Shown here: positions 62,106-64,000 of the stretch, in pieces
How positions within the stretch are numbered: the stretch's first letter is position 1
Layout: each line of letters starts with the position of its first letter
Origin: Algoriphagus lacus
GTDB taxonomy: Bacteria > Bacteroidota > Bacteroidia > Cytophagales > Cyclobacteriaceae
Assembly: GCF_003583985.1 (NCBI RefSeq)
Contig: NZ_QXML01000006.1
Coordinates: 124,001 to 188,000, forward strand
Length of the DNA stretch: 64,000 nucleotides
Reading direction: 5' to 3'
The notes under the pieces: model-generated
Databases searched by the model: none
Told to the model about the DNA's origin: nothing
The model's input: only the letters and a program-made list of their open reading frames with translations
Position numbers and translations under genes: made by a program

Positions 62106-64000
62106 TTAGTCTTCTGCCGGAACTAGGAGTAATTTTCCCTTGGACTTGTCTTTGATTTCCGCCTCATTCATCAACTGAGGGCGATATTTACCTTTTGCAT
62201 ATAGATTTTTTTGATCGGCATAGTGCCCGCTGAAACGGTTTCCACTGTTTCCTGTAGGCAACACGGAAACAGATCCTTCCACATCAGCAAAATCCAGAAT
62301 AATCCTCATAGCAGGACCTGAGGTGACTTTGTAAACTCCCTCACCATTGAGTTTAAAGGCCAGCTTGTTTACCGCTTCTTCATTGGCTTCAACGGCATCT
62401 GTTTTTACGTTGAAGATTTTGTCCAATGGTTTTTGACTACCCAAAGGATGAGGATGCTCCACGCTCACTGCTTTTTCCCATTCCCAGTCATCCGAATCTT
62501 TTCCAAATTGTGCGTTAAGCTCATCCAATGAAATTTTCAATGCTTCGGTAATAATCTGTTCGCGCGTCTCTTTGGTATCTGTCCCTTTCGTATCCCACCA
62601 GCGATTGTCCTCATGGGTAAGGAAATGTCGGGTACTTCGTATCATCATGAATGTCTCCAAATAGGCCTTAAGACCATCTTCCCCAAGCTCATCCAGCATA
62701 GCTAGGCGGAGCGTGTGGTACAGCCATTTGTAATAAACCGTAGGGGCTTCGGAATTCAAATCGTGTACGCCGTCCCAATTTTGAACTGCATCCAAGGCAT
62801 CGGAATAATCCGAGAAATCCTCCTGCTTAATGTGACTTAGGAGGAACTGACCGTTTTTGGGAGCGACTTCATTAAGTGTCTCCAGTTGAAGTTTCTGAAT
62901 GGATTCCTGATCCCAATCATCACGTGAAGTGATGGTTTTGGCAATTCTGTTCCATCGCTCCCCGGGATAATAATAGCCTGGAAAAAATACCCCGTTTCGC
63001 ATGGAATCCGGCTGATTGTTGGCTGAGGCTACAAACCCGATTTCAGGATTGATGCTTTGCGGGTTATCAGTGAATGGATACCAACCTTTGGGTTGGGCTG
63101 CGGGATCTGAACCATCAGCGAAGATTTTGGAATGGACTTTTTCACCCCGAATAGGGAGTTTGGCGGCGGCCCACCAGGCTATATTTCCAATGCTGTCACC
63201 GTACATGATGTTGAGTCCCGGGGCATGAATCAATCCAGCTGCATCAGCTACTTCTTGAATGGAATTGGCATGGTTCATTTTGAAAATTGCCTCCAATGCT
63301 TTGGTTGGTTCCAAAATATACACCCACCAGGAAGCCACTGGGTTGGAAGTGAGATCAGCGATTTCCTTAACCACCGGATTCATGATCGGGCCGTGGATAG
63401 TTTCCCGAATTTCAAATTCTATGGGTTCCTGTCCTTTCACCTTAATCAGTTCTTTTCTGGAACTGATCGGGAAAATGGAATCACCAACCAATATTTCATT
63501 CGGATTGGAGGGATTGAGTTTTTCTTCGAAAAAGTCCTGATCGTCATTTTCAAACATGGTCAAGCCAATGCTGTGGTGGCGCGTATGACCTACTAGACCA
63601 AACGGAACTCCCGCAAGGTGATTTCCATAAAAGCTAAAGCCGGGATATTCGATATGCGCTTCAAACCAAACCGAAGGCGATGCAAAACCAATGTGTGTGT
63701 CGTTATTGAAAAGTACTTTACCGGATTTGGTTCGGCTACCTGAGATTACCCAAGCATTGCTTCCTTCCAAAAGAGGAGCTGGAAGTTTTTCCAACAATGC
63801 GGTCAAGTTTTGGCGAATCGTAGCGGAATCTTTTTGAAGCGAATCAGGATAATTCACCGGGATTACGTGATGCTCGGATAGAGTCTGAACTGACAATGAA
63901 TTCATGTAATCAGGTCCAAGTTCACGAGCCATTTTGGTCACCAAAGGATCTGTTTTCAACCCCATTGCAAACGTAAAACTCATGTATCCCACGATGGAAT
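62106..64000 (-). CDS. Penicillin acylase family N-terminal-nucleophile hydrolase, 3' part
   Basis: Incomplete: the frame is open past 64000, so the N-terminal alpha-chain start is beyond the window (the GTG at 63992 is internal). The catalytic Ser that starts the beta chain after autocleavage is the S in LLEGSNAWVISGSRTKSG, followed by NDTHIGF (family 'NDPH') and VASANNQPDSM with the conserved Asn. About 630 codons are present out of a usual ~800. Enzymes of this family hydrolyse amides such as N-acyl-homoserine lactones, beta-lactams or acyl-peptides; substrate unknown. Confidence 0.9.
   Translation of the reverse strand, partial: SIVGYMSFTFAMGLKTDPLVTKMARELGPDYMNSLSVQTLSEHHVIPVNYPDSLQKDSATIRQNLTALLEKLPAPLLEGSNAWVISGSRTKSGKVLFNNDTHIGFASPSVWFEAHIEYPGFSFYGNHLAGVPFGLVGHTRHHSIGLTMFENDDQDFFEEKLNPSNPNEILVGDSIFPISSRKELIKVKGQEPIEFEIRETIHGPIMNPVVKEIADLTSNPVASWWVYILEPTKALEAIFKMNHANSIQEVADAAGLIHAPGLNIMYGDSIGNIAWWAAAKLPIRGEKVHSKIFADGSDPAAQPKGWYPFTDNPQSINPEIGFVASANNQPDSMRNGVFFPGYYYPGERWNRIAKTITSRDDWDQESIQKLQLETLNEVAPKNGQFLLSHIKQEDFSDYSDALDAVQNWDGVHDLNSEAPTVYYKWLYHTLRLAMLDELGEDGLKAYLETFMMIRSTRHFLTHEDNRWWDTKGTDTKETREQIITEALKISLDELNAQFGKDSDDWEWEKAVSVEHPHPLGSQKPLDKIFNVKTDAVEANEEAVNKLAFKLNGEGVYKVTSGPAMRIILDFADVEGSVSVLPTGNSGNRFSGHYADQKNLYAKGKYRPQLMNEAEIKDKSKGKLLLVPAED

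Noticed and set aside
1..64000. CRISPR arrays, transposase genes, rRNA genes and phage genes
   Set aside because: I looked for regularly spaced repeats, transposase-like ORFs and rRNA sequence and saw none.

Overview
The window looks like chromosome of an aerobic, free-living Bacteroidota, most likely of the Cytophagales (Cyclobacteriaceae/Algoriphagus-like). This rests on gene content: SusC/CarboxypepD-regulatory-like surface proteins, many lipoproteins, TonB-plug remnants, a T9SS-CTD-like protein, YaiO barrels and M28/M20/amidohydrolase exoenzymes. Two promoters also fit the Bacteroidota consensus (TTG, about 19 nt, TAnnTTTG). The taxonomic call is inference. Gene density is high, and many genes are separated by clear hairpin/T-run terminators.

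Layout. 1-4.7 kb: 3' part of xylose isomerase, a sialate/xylan-type acetylesterase, an alpha/beta hydrolase and a lipoprotein. 5-10.5 kb: small secreted protein, long-chain acyl-CoA dehydrogenase and acyl-CoA ligase (beta-oxidation), MATE exporter. 10.5-17.2 kb: CNNM/CorC-type protein, a 37-residue basic protein, cyclophilin, small cytochrome c, membrane protein, and a large propeller/HEAT/cytochrome c lipoprotein. 17.5-24.3 kb: small proteins, DgkA-type kinase, zinc-ribbon/YbjQ protein, a repeat-rich secreted protein, beta-CASP nuclease, LOG-family protein. 24.5-34.2 kb: large CarboxypepD-reg/MG2-like/plug protein, M28 peptidase, and a run of three exported amidohydrolase-fold proteins. 34.4-40.2 kb: an operon of response regulator, HEAT protein, PgaC-like GT2, YaiO barrel and an unrecognised anchored protein, which I read as an exopolysaccharide synthesis/export system. 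40.2-47.5 kb: LtaS-like enzyme, methyltransferase, small DUF3253-like protein, MsrA, a two-domain protein with a nucleoside-phosphorylase-like end, dicarboxylate symporter, NTF2-like protein.

47.7-51.0 kb is the most unusual part: a two-gene unit encoding a divergent lipoxygenase followed 12 nt later by a catalase-like haem protein of mini-catalase size. The same pairing occurs as fusions in corals and cyanobacteria, where it makes fatty-acid hydroperoxides and converts them to allene oxides or related oxylipins. It is the best candidate for an undescribed system here.

51.3-56.3 kb: an SGNH esterase with a nine-C tract just after its start, then an AT-rich accessory island (asparaginase, lipoprotein) punctuated by three palindromes about 1.1 kb apart and carrying a duplicated fragment of the M20 amidohydrolase gene that borders it. 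56.4-64 kb: NagB-family isomerase, two identical tRNA-Asp genes with a consensus promoter, accA, a lipid-related trio (MBL hydrolase, patatin, PlsC-like), MsrB, DinB-like protein, and a penicillin acylase that runs off the right edge.
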